Shown: positions 46,229-59,639 of the stretch, in pieces
Layout: the number at the start of each line of letters is the position of its first letter
Position numbering within the stretch: position 1 is the first letter of the stretch
Assembly: GCF_016808095.1 (NCBI RefSeq)
Contig: NC_068972.1
Span: 29,485,746 to 29,549,745 of the forward strand
DNA: 64,000 nucleotides
Source of the DNA: Vigna angularis
Taxonomy: Eukaryota > Streptophyta > Magnoliopsida > Fabales > Fabaceae
Direction of reading: 5' to 3'
Translations under genes and position numbers: made by a program
The notes under the pieces: generated by a model
Databases searched by the model: none
What the model saw: only the letters and a program-made list of their open reading frames with translations
Told to the model about the DNA's origin: nothing

Positions 46229-47542
46229 TGATGGACAAATTTGTAAGCACCAAAATATGATGTCACAAACTTGTTTCACAATCGGCAAGTATGACCGAAT
46301 CGTTCAAGTAATAAACTTGGTAAGACCAAGTATCGTTCTTCCCAAAGGACTCACGGCCTAGTTTAGTTGTGTGGTTTGTTGATTAGCTAAGACTTACAAA
46401 TGAAATAATTGGATTATATTATGCAAGACGAAAACTAAACATGTATGCATGAATTGATCAATGGAAAAGACTAAAGATAAACACTTTCAATGGATTATAT
46501 GAATGAATATGTTGTTGGGGGTCAATTTCATCTCATCCACTCTCATACATTTTAGGAATTCAACATTCAAATCATCATTGTTAATGCCACTCTCTAAAGT
46601 ACCATTCTAGATGGCTTCTCCCTAATTAAATAGTTCATACAATTCCTAGCATTCCTAATGATTAGTTCATGAGTGCAGGAGCTTAACGACAACCAATATA
46701 ATATTGTCAGTATAATATTGGGAGAAATTCCCCGGATCTAGACTTCCCCGTACGTGTCCGTATCGACAAAACCAATAATCATGCAATAGAATGAGTTAAA
46801 CAATGCAAGCATTAAGCAAAGAGGAAAAACCCTAACTAATGATGAAAGAAAGCATAAGTCTTAGATTAAGATGCAAGCATAAATTCCATATATGAGAGCT
46901 TCAAGAGATTACATTGATTCCCCAACAAACATACAAGGTTTAGTTCACCATATTCATGGTGAACCTAGATGAACAATGAAAGAATGAAAGAATAAACCCT
47001 AAAAAGGTGAAGAGGTAGCCTGAGCATCCAAGATCCTCCTTCAAAGGGGTGGAAGAGAGAGTGTTTGCCTCGTTTTTGCCAAAGATGTCTAACCCTAGGA
47101 CGTGCAAGTCCTTATATACTATTCTAGAGTTACAAAAGATTACAAAAGCCCAAGCCCAAAAAGTGCCGCTCAGCGCTATTTACCGCTCAGCGGTGGTTGC
47201 GTGACTCGTTTCTTCCCCTCAGCGGCCATTTTGCCCCTCAGCGTGACTCCCGCAACCTCCTGAGTGCCGCTCAGCGGTAAAATGCCGCTGAGCGGTGCCT
47301 TCGACTTCTCTTTTTGCACTCTTTCTTGTCTTTTCTAATGTCATCTCTCTCCTTCTTCACTCTTTTCACTAAATTCACCTCAAAACCTGCACAAAAACAC
47401 TTAAATCAAGCATAAACCTGTCCAGCTCTCTTATTTATGAAAATATAGATAAACTGCATGATTTCAAGCTAGTTTTTAAGTCTAAAGGTTGCTTTTAGTA
47501 TCAATATTAAGCATGAAAATAACAGTTTTTCAACTGTTATCA
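46229..47542 (-). repeat. 3' LTR of the young Athila-like element
   Basis: Near-identical to 50828-52144. Contains CCGCTCAGCGG-type motifs at 47163-47310 and a TATA-like context on the minus strand at about 47110. Confidence 0.94.
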
Positions 47543-49669
47543 CAACCCCAAACTTAGAACTTTGCTTGTCCTCAAGCAAACAAAATGTAACTCCATCTCC
47601 AACCAATTCATATGATGGTTTACTCATTCACAATCCTTTTCTCAAGATAAGTAACAACTTCACTCAAACTTATGACCAAGAGTTCAATCAAGATGTGCTC
47701 ATGCTTTAGTGTTCACAAAGTCATTTAAATTCCAACAAATGCTATTTTTCATGAATGATCAATCAATTAAGCATGGATGTTCATGTGTCTATGGAATATT
47801 TCCTCACTAGGTAAAGTGTTTCACTCAACACACAAGTGTATAAGAGGTAAAGTGTTTCACTCATTCACTCCACTATCACAATGTCACATGAATCAACTTT
47901 GCCTTTCATTTTACCATAATCCAAAAACATTCACAAGCATGCATCATCACAAGGACTTTTCAATGGCTTATAATGTGGCTGGGCTAACAAGAAAATTGGT
48001 TTTTCTGGATCACAAAATCCTTGAGTTAAGAGAATCACAATCATCTTATTCATTCCCAACTTTCTTTTACCTTTGCATTTGCATTGAGCTTTACTTCTTT
48101 TTCTTTTCTTTTCTTTTTCTTTGCATATTCTTACTTTTTAGCTCTTAGCTCAATGCTTTTCTTTTCATGTTTTCCTAACAACCCCAAACTTGAACATTTA
48201 ACAATACCATACAAGATCTTCTACTTAACTCAAGGTAAAGATTTTCAATCAAAGGTTTCAAGTGTATGTTCAAGGCTAAGGGTTCAAAGGATAGAACACA
48301 ACGTGTTCTCTTTTAGTAGGCTAACTTTATGAATTTGGCCAATAAAAAGGGTTCCAACAAATGGCCTTGATCACATGATGCAAAACAAGCAATTGATTCA
48401 ATCATAGAAAACCTGGGCAAAATCATTCATGCTTTCAAAGTAATAGCATTCAATCATACCAAAAACTCTGGAGCTCAAAACCTCACATGTAAGCTCATTC
48501 ACATTTGACATACACATCCTGCTTAATCTCACAATCACAATCATGATGTCATGCATTTGTTCACAAAGCTTGTGAATCACCTGTATAAGCATTTTAATGT
48601 GCACATCTATCTCAACATCAATCAATCAATAAGCATCATCAAGCAGTACTTATCACACAATCACAGTTAATAGCAAACCATCATAACAAACCAGGTTTTC
48701 AATAGAGTACATCAAACCCTGATCTAAAAACAAAAACAAATAAGTTCAGAAAACTTAAACCATAAAAGCATAATCATATGATAGCATTCATCAGTAAATG
48801 CTATCTCAGCTCCTCATCAGTCTGAGCTGTCCTCTGTATCTTCCTCTTCTTGGATCTTCTAGTCTTGATTCTTTTTGCCCAATGAGGAGGCCATCCCTGC
48901 ATCAAACATAATTCACAAAACCAAAAGATACATTGTTAAGCATTAGTACCTCAATGAAGAAATCAGCCCCTTCAATGATGCTCTCTCCCAACCCCAAACT
49001 TAGATGGAAAACTAGTGAGCAAGTGAGTGGAAGAGATTTTTTTCTTAAGAGGTAAGAGTGAAAAGATGTGGAAAACCTAGGAGAAGATGTGTGGAAGTGT
49101 TTGTGCAGAGAGAAGCCAGAAAATAAACCCTAAAACGGAGCTTGGGGTATAACAATACCCTAATGGGCTCGGGTCCCGCTAAGGGGAACTTAAGCCCCTC
49201 TGCGATAGTACCGCTCAGCGGCACTTTCGTGAAGTGCTCCCCTCCTTCTTTTCTTGACCTACGTGCCTTCCCTACATGTCCCTCATAGGTTCCCTGCAAT
49301 TCAATGTTGAAAATGCTTATGCAAATCCTAACTAAAAATAAACAAACAAAAACAATCAATCAACTGGGTTGCCTCCCAGGTAGCGCTTGTTTAACGTCAC
49401 GAGCCTGACCCAAAATCCACCAACACCCATCAGTAGGTGTTTCAAACTTACTAGCACCCATCAGTAGGTGCAAAATTTCTTACCAACACCCATCAGTAGG
49501 TGTTACAAACCTAGTATCCTTCAGTAGATACTTAACCACCTAGCATCCTTCAGTAGATGCTAAATTCAACAAAATATTTACAAAATAATATTCACAAATT
49601 AAACCAAATCAAAATTTAAAAGTTTGTCAATCACTGGGTTGCCTCCCAGCAAGCGCTCTTTTAACGTCA
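47543..49669 (-). other. 3' non-coding interior of the young Athila-like element
   Basis: Mirror image of 42903-44898: it has the inverted ACTGGGTTGCCTCCCAG motif at 49363-49379 and 49633-49649, and repeated CACCCATCAGTAGGTG units at 49425-49505. GC-rich CCGCTCAGCGG occurs at 49210. No coding sequence. Confidence 0.65.
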
Positions 49670-50509
49670 TTAGCTTGACCCAAACTCGAGTTCCTTCTTC
49701 TTTTTCTTCTTTCTACTGAACTTCTTCAGAAATTTGATCAAACCAGGAACCTGTTGCAGTGTCTCAATCATAGGAACTTTAATCTCCAATTTCTTGAAGA
49801 TTTCCATAAAGCACTTGAACTTCTTTTCCTTCCTATGATTCTTCTTTAGATGAGGATGTGATTTTTCATATGATTTCTTCTTCTTTCCTCTCATCTTCTT
49901 TTTCTTCCTTTTTCTCTCCCTCAATTTTCTCTTTTTCTTTTCTTTTATTTTTTTCTTCCCTTTTCTTTTTCTTTTCAACTTCTTTATTTTCACACAAATC
50001 TTCTTTCTCTCTTCTCTCTCAACCACTTCGTTCTCTTTTTCTTCATCTTTATTTTTCTCACTCAACTCTTCTTTCTCTTTTCTCTCTACCCTTTCTTCAT
50101 CTTCCTCTAATTTTTCCTTATCAAGAATCTTGTCACTTTCGGTGATAATGATTTGCCCTTCCTCCTTAAGGTTAACTTCAGTATTAACCTCATCATTCAA
50201 TCTCTGACTGATGTAATGAAGTTGCATCTCCATTCTTTTAAATGATTCTTCAATGCTTTTCTGAGTAGAGTCGGAATTTTTCAAAAATCGTTGAAGGGTG
50301 TCCTCCAACCTATCCAAACTTCCTGATAGAAAGGGTTGTTGCTGCCATTGTTGTTGTGGTTGGTTCTCAAATTGTCCGGCAGCTTGCCAAAATTGGCTTT
50401 GATCCATGCTTGAGTGAGGTTCCCACCATTGGTTGAGATTACTTTGGTAGAATTGAGTGCCCATATAGTTAAATTCTTGACCAAATTGCATTCTGCAGAC
50501 ATTAGGCAC
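49670..50509 (-). pseudogene. Degenerate gag segment of the young element
   Basis: A 279-codon open frame: RMQFGQEFNYMGTQFYQSNL, NQWWEPHSSMDQSQFWQAAG, Gln-rich QPQQQWQQQ, then RMEMQLHYISQRLNDEVNTE and a very Lys/Glu-rich tail. It corresponds to the middle of the Athila-like gag at 41490-41980 (FPYRQGNFNQGWKPHPS, IQMGQITKQVEE). The capsid core, zinc knuckle and protease are missing. Such an element would need particles made by a relative. It may still be translated, since the frame is open. Confidence 0.7.
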
Positions 50510-50803
50510 AAAACTCTAGGAAATATTTGTTAGCACAAAAGATATAGAAGAAGATATATATTCAGAAGATAAAAAGATTTAAAAGATAGAATCAAATAAA
50601 ACCTAATCTAAAAAAAAATAAAATCTAACCTAATCTAAAAGATAGAATAAAATAAAATCTAATCTAAAAAATAAAATCTAACCTAATCAAATAAAATAAA
50701 ATAAAATAAAAACAGAAAAAATAAAAACAGAAAAAATAAAAACAGAAATTCAAAAAGTCAAAGATAATCAATTATCACACAAATTAACCAGTTAAACCAC
50801 GAG

Positions 50804-50821
50804 TCCCCGGCAACGGCGCCA
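50804..50821 (-). promoter_or_regulatory. Primer-binding site (tRNA-Asp type)
   Basis: Minus-strand TGGCGCCGTTGCCGGGGA, 6 bases inside the 5' LTR. It is an exact match to the 18-base complement expected for the 3' end of plant tRNA-Asp, the usual Athila/Tat primer. Confidence 0.88.
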
Positions 50822-50827
50822 AAAACT

Positions 50828-52144
50828 TGATGGACAAATTTGTAAGCACCAAAATATGATGTCACAAACTTGTTTCACAATCGGCAAGTATGACCGAATC
50901 GTTCAAGTAATAAACTTGGTAAGACCAAGTATCGTTCTTCCCAAAGGACTCACGGCCTAGTTTAGTTGTGTGGTTTGTTGATTAGCTAAGACTTACAAAT
51001 GAAATAATTGGATTATATTATGCAAGACGAAAACTAAACATGTATGCATGAATTGATCAATGGCAAAGACTAAAGATAAACACTTTCAATGGATTATATG
51101 AATGAATATGTTGTTGGGGGTCAATTTCATCTCATCCACTCTCATACATTTTAGGAATTCAACATTCAAATCATCATTGTTAATGCCACTCTCTAAAGTA
51201 CCATTCTAGATGGCTTCTCCCTAATCAAATAGTTCATACAATTCCTAGCATTCCTAATGATTAGTTCATGAGTGCAGGAGCTTAACGACAACCAATATAA
51301 TATTGTCAGTATAATATTGGGAGAAATTCCCCGGATCTAGACTTCCCCGTACGTGTCCGTATCGACAAAACCAATAATCATGCAATAGAATGAGTTAAAC
51401 AATGCAAGCATTAAGCAAAGAGGAAAAACCCTAACTAATGATGAAAGAAAGCATAAGTCTTAGATTAAGATGCAAGCATAAATTCCATATATGAGAGCTT
51501 CAAGAGATTACATTGATTCCCCAACAAACATACAAGGTTTAGTTCACCATATTCATGGTGAACCTAGATGAACAATAATGAAAGAATGAAAGAATAAACC
51601 CAATAAAGGTGAAGAGGTAGCCTGAGCATCCAAGATCCTCCTTCAAAGGGGTGGAAGAGAGAGTGTTTGCTTCGTTTCTGCCAAAGATGTCTAACCCTAG
51701 GACGTGCAAGTCCTTATATACTATTCTAGAGTTACAAAAGATTACAAAAGCCCAAGCCCAAAAAGTGCCGCTCAGCGCTATTTACCGCTCAGCGGTGGTT
51801 GCGTGACTCGTTTCTTCCCCTCAGCGGCCATTTTGCCCCTCAGCGTGACTCCCGCAACCTCCTGAGTGCCGCTCAGCGGTAAAATGCCGCTGAGCGGTGC
51901 CTTCGACTTCTCTTTTTGCACTCTTTCTTGTCTTTTCTAATGTCATCTCTCTCCTTCTTCACTCTTTTCACTAAATTCACCTCAAAACCTGCACAAAAAC
52001 ACTTAAATCAAGCATAAACCTGTCCAGCTCTCTTATTTATGAAAATATAGATAAACTGCATGATTTCAAGCTAGTTTTTAAGTCTAAAGGTTGCTTTTAG
52101 TATCAATATTAAGCATGAAAATAACAGTTTTTCAACTGTTATCA
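50828..52144 (-). repeat. 5' LTR of the young Athila-like element
   Basis: Pairs with 46229-47542. Differs by an extra AAT triplet near 51577 and about six substitutions. Confidence 0.94.
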
Positions 52145-52943
52145 CCTTTCGTCCCCTTCGTCCCCTCCGTCCCCTTCGTCCACTTCGTTCACTTCGAGCA
52201 CTTCGTCCACTTCATCAAGTTCGTCCAGTTCGTCCAGTTCGTCAACTTCGTCAACTTCGTCAACTTCGTCCCCTTCGTCCCCTTCGTCCCCTTCGTCCCC
52301 TTCGTCCACTTCGTCCACTTCGTCCACTTCGTCCACTTCTACTTCTTCTTCTTCTTCATCATCATCATCCTCATCATCATCATCATCTTCTTCTTCTTCA
52401 TCATCTCCTTCGTCTACTTCTACCACTTCGTCAACTTCGTCCACTTCCTTTACTTGTTCCACTTCTTTCGTCCGCTTCGTCTGCTTCGTCCGCTTCGTCT
52501 ACTTCGTCCGCTTCGTCCGCTTCGTCCCCTTCGTCCCCTTCGTCCTCTTCGTCCCCTTCGTCAACTTTGTCCACTTCGTCCACTTCCTCCACTTCTTTCA
52601 CTTCGTCCACTTCGCCCACGTCGTCCAGTTCTTCCACTTCGTCCGCTTGATCCACTTCCCCGCTTCGTCCCCTTCGTCCACTTCTTCCGCTTCTACTTCT
52701 TCTTCATCTTCTTCTTTTTCTTCATGACCATCATCATCATCATCTTCTTCGTCCAGTTCGTCCAGTTCGTCTAGTTCGTCCGGTTCGTCCACTTCGTCTA
52801 CTTCGACCACTTCGTCTCCTTCTTCCGCTTCGTCCCCTTCATCCGCTTCCTCCACTTCTTCGTCTTCTCCTTCTTCTTCTTCTCCTTCTTCTTCTTCTTC
52901 TTCTTCTTCTTATTTTTAATCATCATGATCATGATCATCTTCT

Positions 52944-52975
<32 letters not shown>

Positions 52976-54736
52976 TCCTTCGTCCACTTCGACCACTTCG
53001 AGCACTTCGTCCACTTCGTCGACTTCGTCCACTTCGTCAAGTCCGTCAACTTCGTCCACTTCGTCCACTTCGTCATCATCGTCATCTTCTTCTTTTTCTT
53101 TTTCTTCTTCTTCGTCCACTTCGACCACTTCGTCCACTTCTTCCACTTCGTCCACTTCGTCCACTTCGTCCACTTCGTCCACTTCTACTTCTTCTTCTTC
53201 TTCATCATCATCATCATCATCAACATCATCATCTTCTTCTTCTTCTTCTCCTTCGTCCACTTCGACCACTTCGTCCACTTCGTCACGTTCTTCCAGTTCG
53301 TCCAGTTCGTCCACTTCGTCCACTTCGACCACTCCGCCCACTTTGTTCACTTCGTCCACTTCGTCAACTTCGTTAAATTCGTCCACTTCGTCCACTTCGT
53401 CCACTTCGTCAACTTCGTCCACTTCGTCCACATCGTCCCTTTCGTCCCCTTCGTCCCTTTCGTCCCCTTCATCCCCTCCGTCCCATTCGTCCACTTCGTT
53501 CACTTCGAGCACTTCGTCAAGTTCGTCCAATTCGTCCACTTTGTCCAGTTCGTCAACTTCGTCAACTTCGTCCCCTTCGTCCCCTTCGTCCCCTTTGTCC
53601 ACTTCATCCACTTCGTCCATTTCATCCACTTCTTCCACTTCGTCCGCTTCGTCCACTTCTTCCACTTCGTCCACTTCATCCACGTCGTCCACTAATTCCA
53701 CTTCGTCCACTTCGTCCACGTCGTCCACTTCGCCCACTTCGCCCACTTCGCCCAGTTCTTCCACTTCGTCCACTTCGCCTACTTCGACCACTTCGTCCCC
53801 TTCGTCCACTTCTACCCGTTCGTCCACTTCTTCTACCTCTACTTCTTCTTCGTCTTATTCTTCTTCTTCATCATCATCATCATCATTATCTTCTTCTTCT
53901 TCTTCTTCTTCTTCTTCTTCTTCTTCTTCTTCGTCTCCTTCGTCCACTTCTACCACTTCGTCAACTTCGTCCACTTCGTCCACTTCTTCCACTTCGTCCC
54001 CTTCGTCCCCTTTGTCCACTTCGTCCAATTCGTCCACTTCCTCCACTTCCTCCACTTCATCTTCTTCTTCTTCTTCTTCTTCTTCTTCATCATCATCATC
54101 ATTATCAACATCATCTTCTTCTTCTTCTCCTTCATCCACTTCGACCACGTCGTCCACTTCGTCCAGTTCCTCCAGTTCGTCCAGTTCGTCCAGTTGGTCC
54201 ACTTCGACCACTTCGGCCTATTCGTCCACTTCGTCCACTTCGTCAACTTCGTCCACTTCGTTTCTTTCGTCCCCTTCGTCCCTTTTGTCCCCTTTGTGCC
54301 CTTCGTCCCCTTCGTCCACTTCGTTCACTTCGACGACTTCGTCGACTTCGTCAAGTTCGTCCAATTCATCCACTTCGTCCAGTTCGTCAACTTCGTCAAC
54401 TTCATCCCCTTCGTCACCTTCGTCCACTTCGTCCCCTTCGTCCCCTTCGTCCACTTCCTCCACTTCTTCCACTTCTTCCACTTCTTCCACTTCTTCCACT
54501 TCGTCCACTTCGTCCACTTCGTCCACTTCGTCGACTAATTCCACTTCGTCCACTTCCTCCACGTCGTCCACTTCCTCGACTTCTTCCACTTCGTCCACTT
54601 CGCCCACTTCGCCTAGTTCTTGCACTTCCTCCGCTTCATCCACTTCCTCCGCTTTGACCACTTCGTCCACGTCGTCCACTTCTTCCTCTTCGTCCACTTC
54701 TCCCACTTCTACTTCTTCTTCGTCTTCTTCTTCTTC

Positions 54737-54781
<45 letters not shown>

Positions 54782-55545
54782 TTCTTCTTCTTCTTCTTCT
54801 TCTTCTTCTTCTTCTTCTTCTCTTTCGTCCACTTCGACGACTTCGTCCACTTCATCTACTTCGTCCAGTTCGTCCGGTTCGTCCACTTTGTCTACTTCAA
54901 CCATTTCGTCCACTTCGTCTCCTTCTTCCGCTTCGTCCCCTTCTTTCGGTTCCTCCACTTCTTTATCTTCTTCTTCTTCTTCTTCTTCTTCTTCTTCTTC
55001 TTCTTCTTCTTCTTCTCCTCCTCCTTCTTCTTCTTCTTGTTCTTCTGCATCATCATGATCTTCTTCTTCTTCTTATTCTTCTCCTTCGTCCACTTCATCC
55101 ACTTCATCTACTTCGTCAACTTCGTCAACTTCGTCAACTTCGTCAACTTCGTCCACTTCGTCCACTTTTTCCACTTCTACTTCTTATTCTGCGTCTTCTT
55201 CTTCTTCTTCATCATCATCATCATCATCATCATCATCTTCTTCTTCTTCTTCTTCTCCTTCGTTCACTTCGACCACTTCGTCCAGTTCGTCCAGTTCATC
55301 CACTTCGACACTTTTGTCCACTTCGTCCACATCGTCAACTTTGTCAAATTCGTCCACTTCGCCAACTTCGTCCCCTTCGTCCCGTTTGTCCCCTTCGACC
55401 ACTTCGTCCACTTCTTCCACTTTACCTCTTGTTCTTCTTCTTCTTCTTCATCATCATCATCCTATTCTTGTTCTTCTTCTTTTTCTCCTTCATCCACTTC
55501 GACCACTTCGTCAACTTCGTCCACTTCTTCCACTTGTACTTCTTC

Positions 55546-55577
<32 letters not shown>

Positions 55578-57820
55578 CATCATCATCAGGATAATCTTCT
55601 TTTTCTTCTTCTTTTTCTCCTTCATCCACTTTGTTCAGTTCGTCCAGGTCGTCCAGTTCTTCCACTTCGACCACTTCGTCCACTAGTCCACTTCGTCAAC
55701 CTCGTCAATTTCGTCAGCTTCGTCCACTTCGACCACTTCATCCACTTCATCCACTTCGTCCACTTCGTCCGTTTCGTCCGCTTCGTTCGCTTCGTCAACT
55801 TTGTCCACTTCGTCTAGTTCATCCACTTCGTCTAGTTCGTCCACTTCGTCAACTTCGTCGACTTCGGCCACTTGTTCCACTTGGTCCACTTCGTCCAGTT
55901 CTTCTTCTTCTTCTTCTTCATCATCATCACATATTCTTCTTCTTCTTCTTCTCGTTCATCCACTTTGACCACTTCATCCAGTTCGTCCACTTCGTCCACT
56001 TCGACCACTTCATCCAGTTCGTGCACTTCGTCCACTTCGTCCAATTCGTCCACTTCGTCCACTTCGTCAACTTCATCCACTTAGTCCACTTCATCCACTT
56101 CCTCCACTTTGTCCACCTCGACAACTTCGTCCACTTCGTCTACTTCTTCAACTTCGTCCTCTTTGTCCACTTCGTCCACTTTGTGGACTTCGTGCCCTTC
56201 TTCCGCTTCATCCACTTCTTCGCCTTCTTCTTCTTCTTCTTCTTCTTCTTCTTCTTTTTCATCATCATCATCATCATCATCATCATCTTCTTCTTCTTCC
56301 TCTTCTTCTTCTTTTCCTTCGTCCACTTCGACCACTTCGTCAACTTCGTTCACTTATCCACTTCAGCCACTTCGTCTACTTCTTCCTCTTCGTTCTCTTC
56401 TTCCACTACGTCCACTTCATCCACTTCGTCCACTTCGTCAACTTCGTCCACTTCGTCAACTTCTTCGACTTCTACTACTTCTTCTTCTTCTTCTTCATCA
56501 TCTTCATCATATTCTTCTTTTTCTTCTTCTTTTTCTCCTTCGTCCACTTCGACCACTTCGTCCAGTTCGTCGACTTCGTCCAGTTCCTCCACTTCGACCA
56601 CTTCGTCCAGTTCGTCGACTTCGTCCAGTTCCTCCACTTCGACCACTTCGTCCACTTCATCCACTTCGTCAACCTCGTCAATTTCGTCAGCTTCGTCCAC
56701 TTCGCCCACTTTGTCCACTTCGACCACTTCGTCTGCTTTGTACGTTTCGTCCGCTTCGTCTACTTCGTCCTCTTCGTCCGCTTCGTCCGCTTCGTCCGCT
56801 TCGTCCACTTCGTCCACTTCGTTCACTTTTTTCACTTCATCCACTTCGTCGACTTCATCCACTTCGTTCACTTCGTCCACTTCGTCCAGTTCTTCCACTT
56901 CTACTTCTTCTTCTTCATCATCATCATCATATTCTTTTTCTTCTTCTCCTTCGTCCACTTCGACCATCCACTTCGTCCCCTTCTTCCGTTTCGTCCCCTT
57001 CTTCCGCTTCTTCCACTTCTTCGTCTTTTTCTTCTCCTTCTTCTTCTTCTTCTTCTTCTTCTTCTTCTTCTTCTTTTTCTTCTTCTTCTTCTTCTTCTTC
57101 TTCTTCATCATCATCATTATCATCTTCTTCTTCTTCTTCTCCTTCATCCACTTCGACCACTTCGTCAACTTCGTCCACTTCTTCCGCTTCGTCAACTTCG
57201 TCCACTTTGACCACTTCGTCCACTTCGTCAACTTCGTCCACCTCGTCCACTTTGACCACTTCGGCCACTTCGTCAACTTCGTCCGCTTCGTCAACTTCGT
57301 CCACTTCGTCCACTTCGTCCACTTTTTCATCTTCATCTTCTTTATCTTCTTCTTCATCATCGTTATCATCATCTTCTTCTCCTTCGTCCACTTTGACCAC
57401 TTCGTCCACTTCATCCAGTTCATTTAGTTCGTCCACTTCGTCCACTTCGACCACTTCGTCCACTTCGTCCACTTCGTCCACTTCATTCACTTTGTCCGCT
57501 TCGTCCACTTTGTTAACTTCGTCAACTTCATCCACTTCGTCAACTTTGTCCACTTCGTCAATTTCGTCCACTTCGTACCCTTCTTCTGCTTCTCCGTCTT
57601 CTTCTTCTTCTTCTTCTGCTTCGTCCACTTCATCTACTTCGTCCAGTTCGTCAACTTCGAATACTTCTTCCACTTCGTCAACTTCGTCCACTTCGTCCAC
57701 TTCCTCCACTTCGTCCCCTTCTTCCGCTTCTTCCACCTCTTCTCCTTCTTCTTCTTCTCCTTCTTCTTCTTCTTCTTCTTCTTGTTCTTCTTCTTCATCA
57801 TCATCATCATCATCATCATC
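52145..57820. repeat. Pyrimidine-rich satellite, block B (5.7 kb)
   Basis: Runs of the 9-mer GTCCACTTC with variants (GTCAACTTC, GTCCAGTTC, GTCCCCTTC, GACCACTTC, GTCCGCTTC) alternate with (TTC)n and (ATC)n blocks in a recurring order: (TTC)n-(ATC)n-(TTC)n-CTCCTTC-9-mers. About 20 such higher-order units of roughly 130-500 bp are visible. Nearly every length change is a multiple of three, so long open frames exist in several phases: Ser/Thr-rich (53343-55058, 56109-57884), Phe/His/Val-rich or Arg/Pro/Leu-rich on the plus strand, and Asp/Glu/Val-rich (53827-52916, 57922-56927) or Trp/Thr/Lys-rich on the minus. I read this as satellite, not genes. Confidence 0.95.
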
Positions 57821-59006
57821 TGCAGAAACTAGTCTCATAGCAGTTGCACCCAATGAAACAGTAATTTCAGATTTTCCAAAATAGATGCAGAGTTTTCTAT
57901 ATTGATATACTGGACTTTCCAAACTTTGTTACCAATTCATGCACATGAGCTCATCATCTCAATTGTCATTGCTCATGTATTATGTAGAAGAATCATGAAT
58001 CTTACAAAGTTTCCAGTACAGATGCAGATTACATGGTATTTAACCAGAATTTTGACAAAATCGGGATTGCACATAACATATGACATAACAGAATGGATGT
58101 TCAAATTAAAATGACTCAAACAAAAATTTCAACCGATTAAAATGAAAAGACTGAATCAATAAAGCAATAGCACGGTTCAAAGACTCAACAATCCTAAAGA
58201 TATGAAAAAAATTTCCAATGAAACAGTAACAGAAACAACAGAGACAGTGAAGGAATGGTGATGACAGAATCTAAATTGTAGAATGATGACTTATCTCACG
58301 GATCCAGTAACCTTGCTCTGAATACCACTTGATGACTGATGCATTGTAGCTGATCTACTAATCTGAGAGATCTGATTCAACGGAACTGTACTGGACATCG
58401 AGAAAGGCACTTCGAGATTCAACTAAGAGTGATTCTCGGTAGCTCCAGCAGAGATATGGCAGATGTGGTAATGGCAGCGGAGGAAATGCACTGGGAGAAT
58501 AATGAAGATGGATGCTATGCTCAGTGAGTGACTACAACTCAGACAGCCGTCCATACAAGGAAGGAAGTTGCAGGGAAGGTTTAAGCATGTAATGACTTTC
58601 GGAGGGAGAGTTGGAAAAAGCAAATCTCAGCAGAATTTCATTTATCCAAAAGTGACTTTACAAGGGTAGCTACCATGAATTTATATGTGATCCATGGAGC
58701 TGCAACGATGATGGAAGGGAGTGACCCATGTGTAAAATGTGAAAGACTTATGAAAAACGTGCTAAAAGCTAAAGCAACACGTGAGCTGGTGGTGTTGAGG
58801 GACGGAGGTGCTGCCATGGTGTGTTTATCAAAAATTGGTGGTGCAGCTAGTAACTTTGACCATCAACTGGACAATTTTACCCCTTCTCTTGGTGTCTTCA
58901 AATTCCACTTAAATGGAAGGAAAAGAACGTGCCCTGTTGTGTCCATATCTTCAAGCTCTTCTTGAATTCTTCTAGCCATACTTCTAGTAATGGGTCCATG
59001 CCCTAA
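57821..59006 (-). mobile_element. Inserted retroelement fragment: pol tail, LTR-like segment, primer site
   Basis: Read on the minus strand from 59006: an open frame GHGPITRSMARRIQEELED ending at a stop near 58863, like the extreme C-terminus of Ty3/gypsy pol (GP-TRS-A-RIQE). About 540 bp without coding follow, with a TATA-like CATATAAATT near 58675, then TGGTATTCAGAGC (58315-58327), a primer-site-like sequence with one extra base. Another 490 bp of leader-like sequence end at TTTCTGCA (57821). TCATC occurs on both sides (57816-57820 and 59007-59011), a possible target duplication, though the array is full of this word. Confidence 0.5.
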
Positions 59007-59106
59007 TTCATCAGTCAACTTTGTCTACTTTGTCCACTTCGTCCACTTCATCCACGTCGTCCACGTCATCTACGTCATCCACGTCGTCCACTTCCTCTAC
59101 TTCGTC
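59007..59106. repeat. Satellite, block C
   Basis: About ten degenerate 9-mers (GTCCACTTC, ATCCACGTC, GTCCACGTC) lie between the two inserted elements. It shows that the insert at 57821 and the element at 59107 interrupted one array. Confidence 0.85.
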
Positions 59107-59639
59107 TGTAACACCCCGAATTAGGCGTTACAATTTATGTTCCATAAAATACATATATAATTTTTTTTTAAATTTCAACACCAAAAAAATATTACGTTCT
59201 TTATTACAACACAAGTCTTCTGAAAATAAAATTCTACACAGTTCATAAACTTCTTAAATTTAAAATTTCACACAGTTCGGAAATTCAAACATAGATTTAT
59301 TTTAGAAATTTCCCATGTCTCCTTTTTCCCCACAGATCTCTCATCTTCTAAGCAAGTCGAGAACCATTTGCTAATTCATCTGAAATAGTTTCTGCTCCCG
59401 TATAATATCACACATTATACGACCATTGCATTCACATACACAAACACAAACAGTAGGGTGAGCTAACCAAATCAAGAAATATACATTATCCACAATCTTA
59501 CTAATATCACAAGTGTGTAAATCAGTCCAATACATGCATCTCGAACATACTCAAGAACAGACTATTACATTGATACTATATAATATTTCTCAAGTCAGAA
59601 CCAGCAATACATTTACTAGAGTCAATGCAACATATTATT

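Larger units (their letters stand above)
46229..52144 (-). mobile_element. Complete young non-autonomous Athila-like LTR element in the satellite
   Basis: LTRs at 50828-52144 (5', 1317 bp) and 46229-47542 (3', 1314 bp), minus orientation, ends TGAT...ATCA. Target duplication CCTTT at 46224-46228 and 52145-52149. The primer site at 50804-50821, read on the minus strand, is TGGCGCCGTTGCCGGGGA, complementary to the 3' end of tRNA-Asp. By hand comparison the LTRs differ at about six bases plus one 3-bp indel (under 1 percent), so insertion is recent. The interior (3.3 kb) encodes only a degenerate gag segment and has no protease, RT or integrase. Confidence 0.95.

Noticed and set aside
53343..57884. 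Very long Ser/Thr-rich open frames (571 and 591 codons) and acidic frames on the other strand, which look like mucin-like or acidic proteins.
   Set aside because: They are direct translations of the 3/9-bp satellite; comparable frames exist in several phases on both strands and none has a domain, a plausible start or splice context.
58675..58965. A 96-codon plus-strand frame in the satellite insert.
   Set aside because: The opposite strand gives a recognisable pol-tail motif in the same place, so this frame is likely its shadow.
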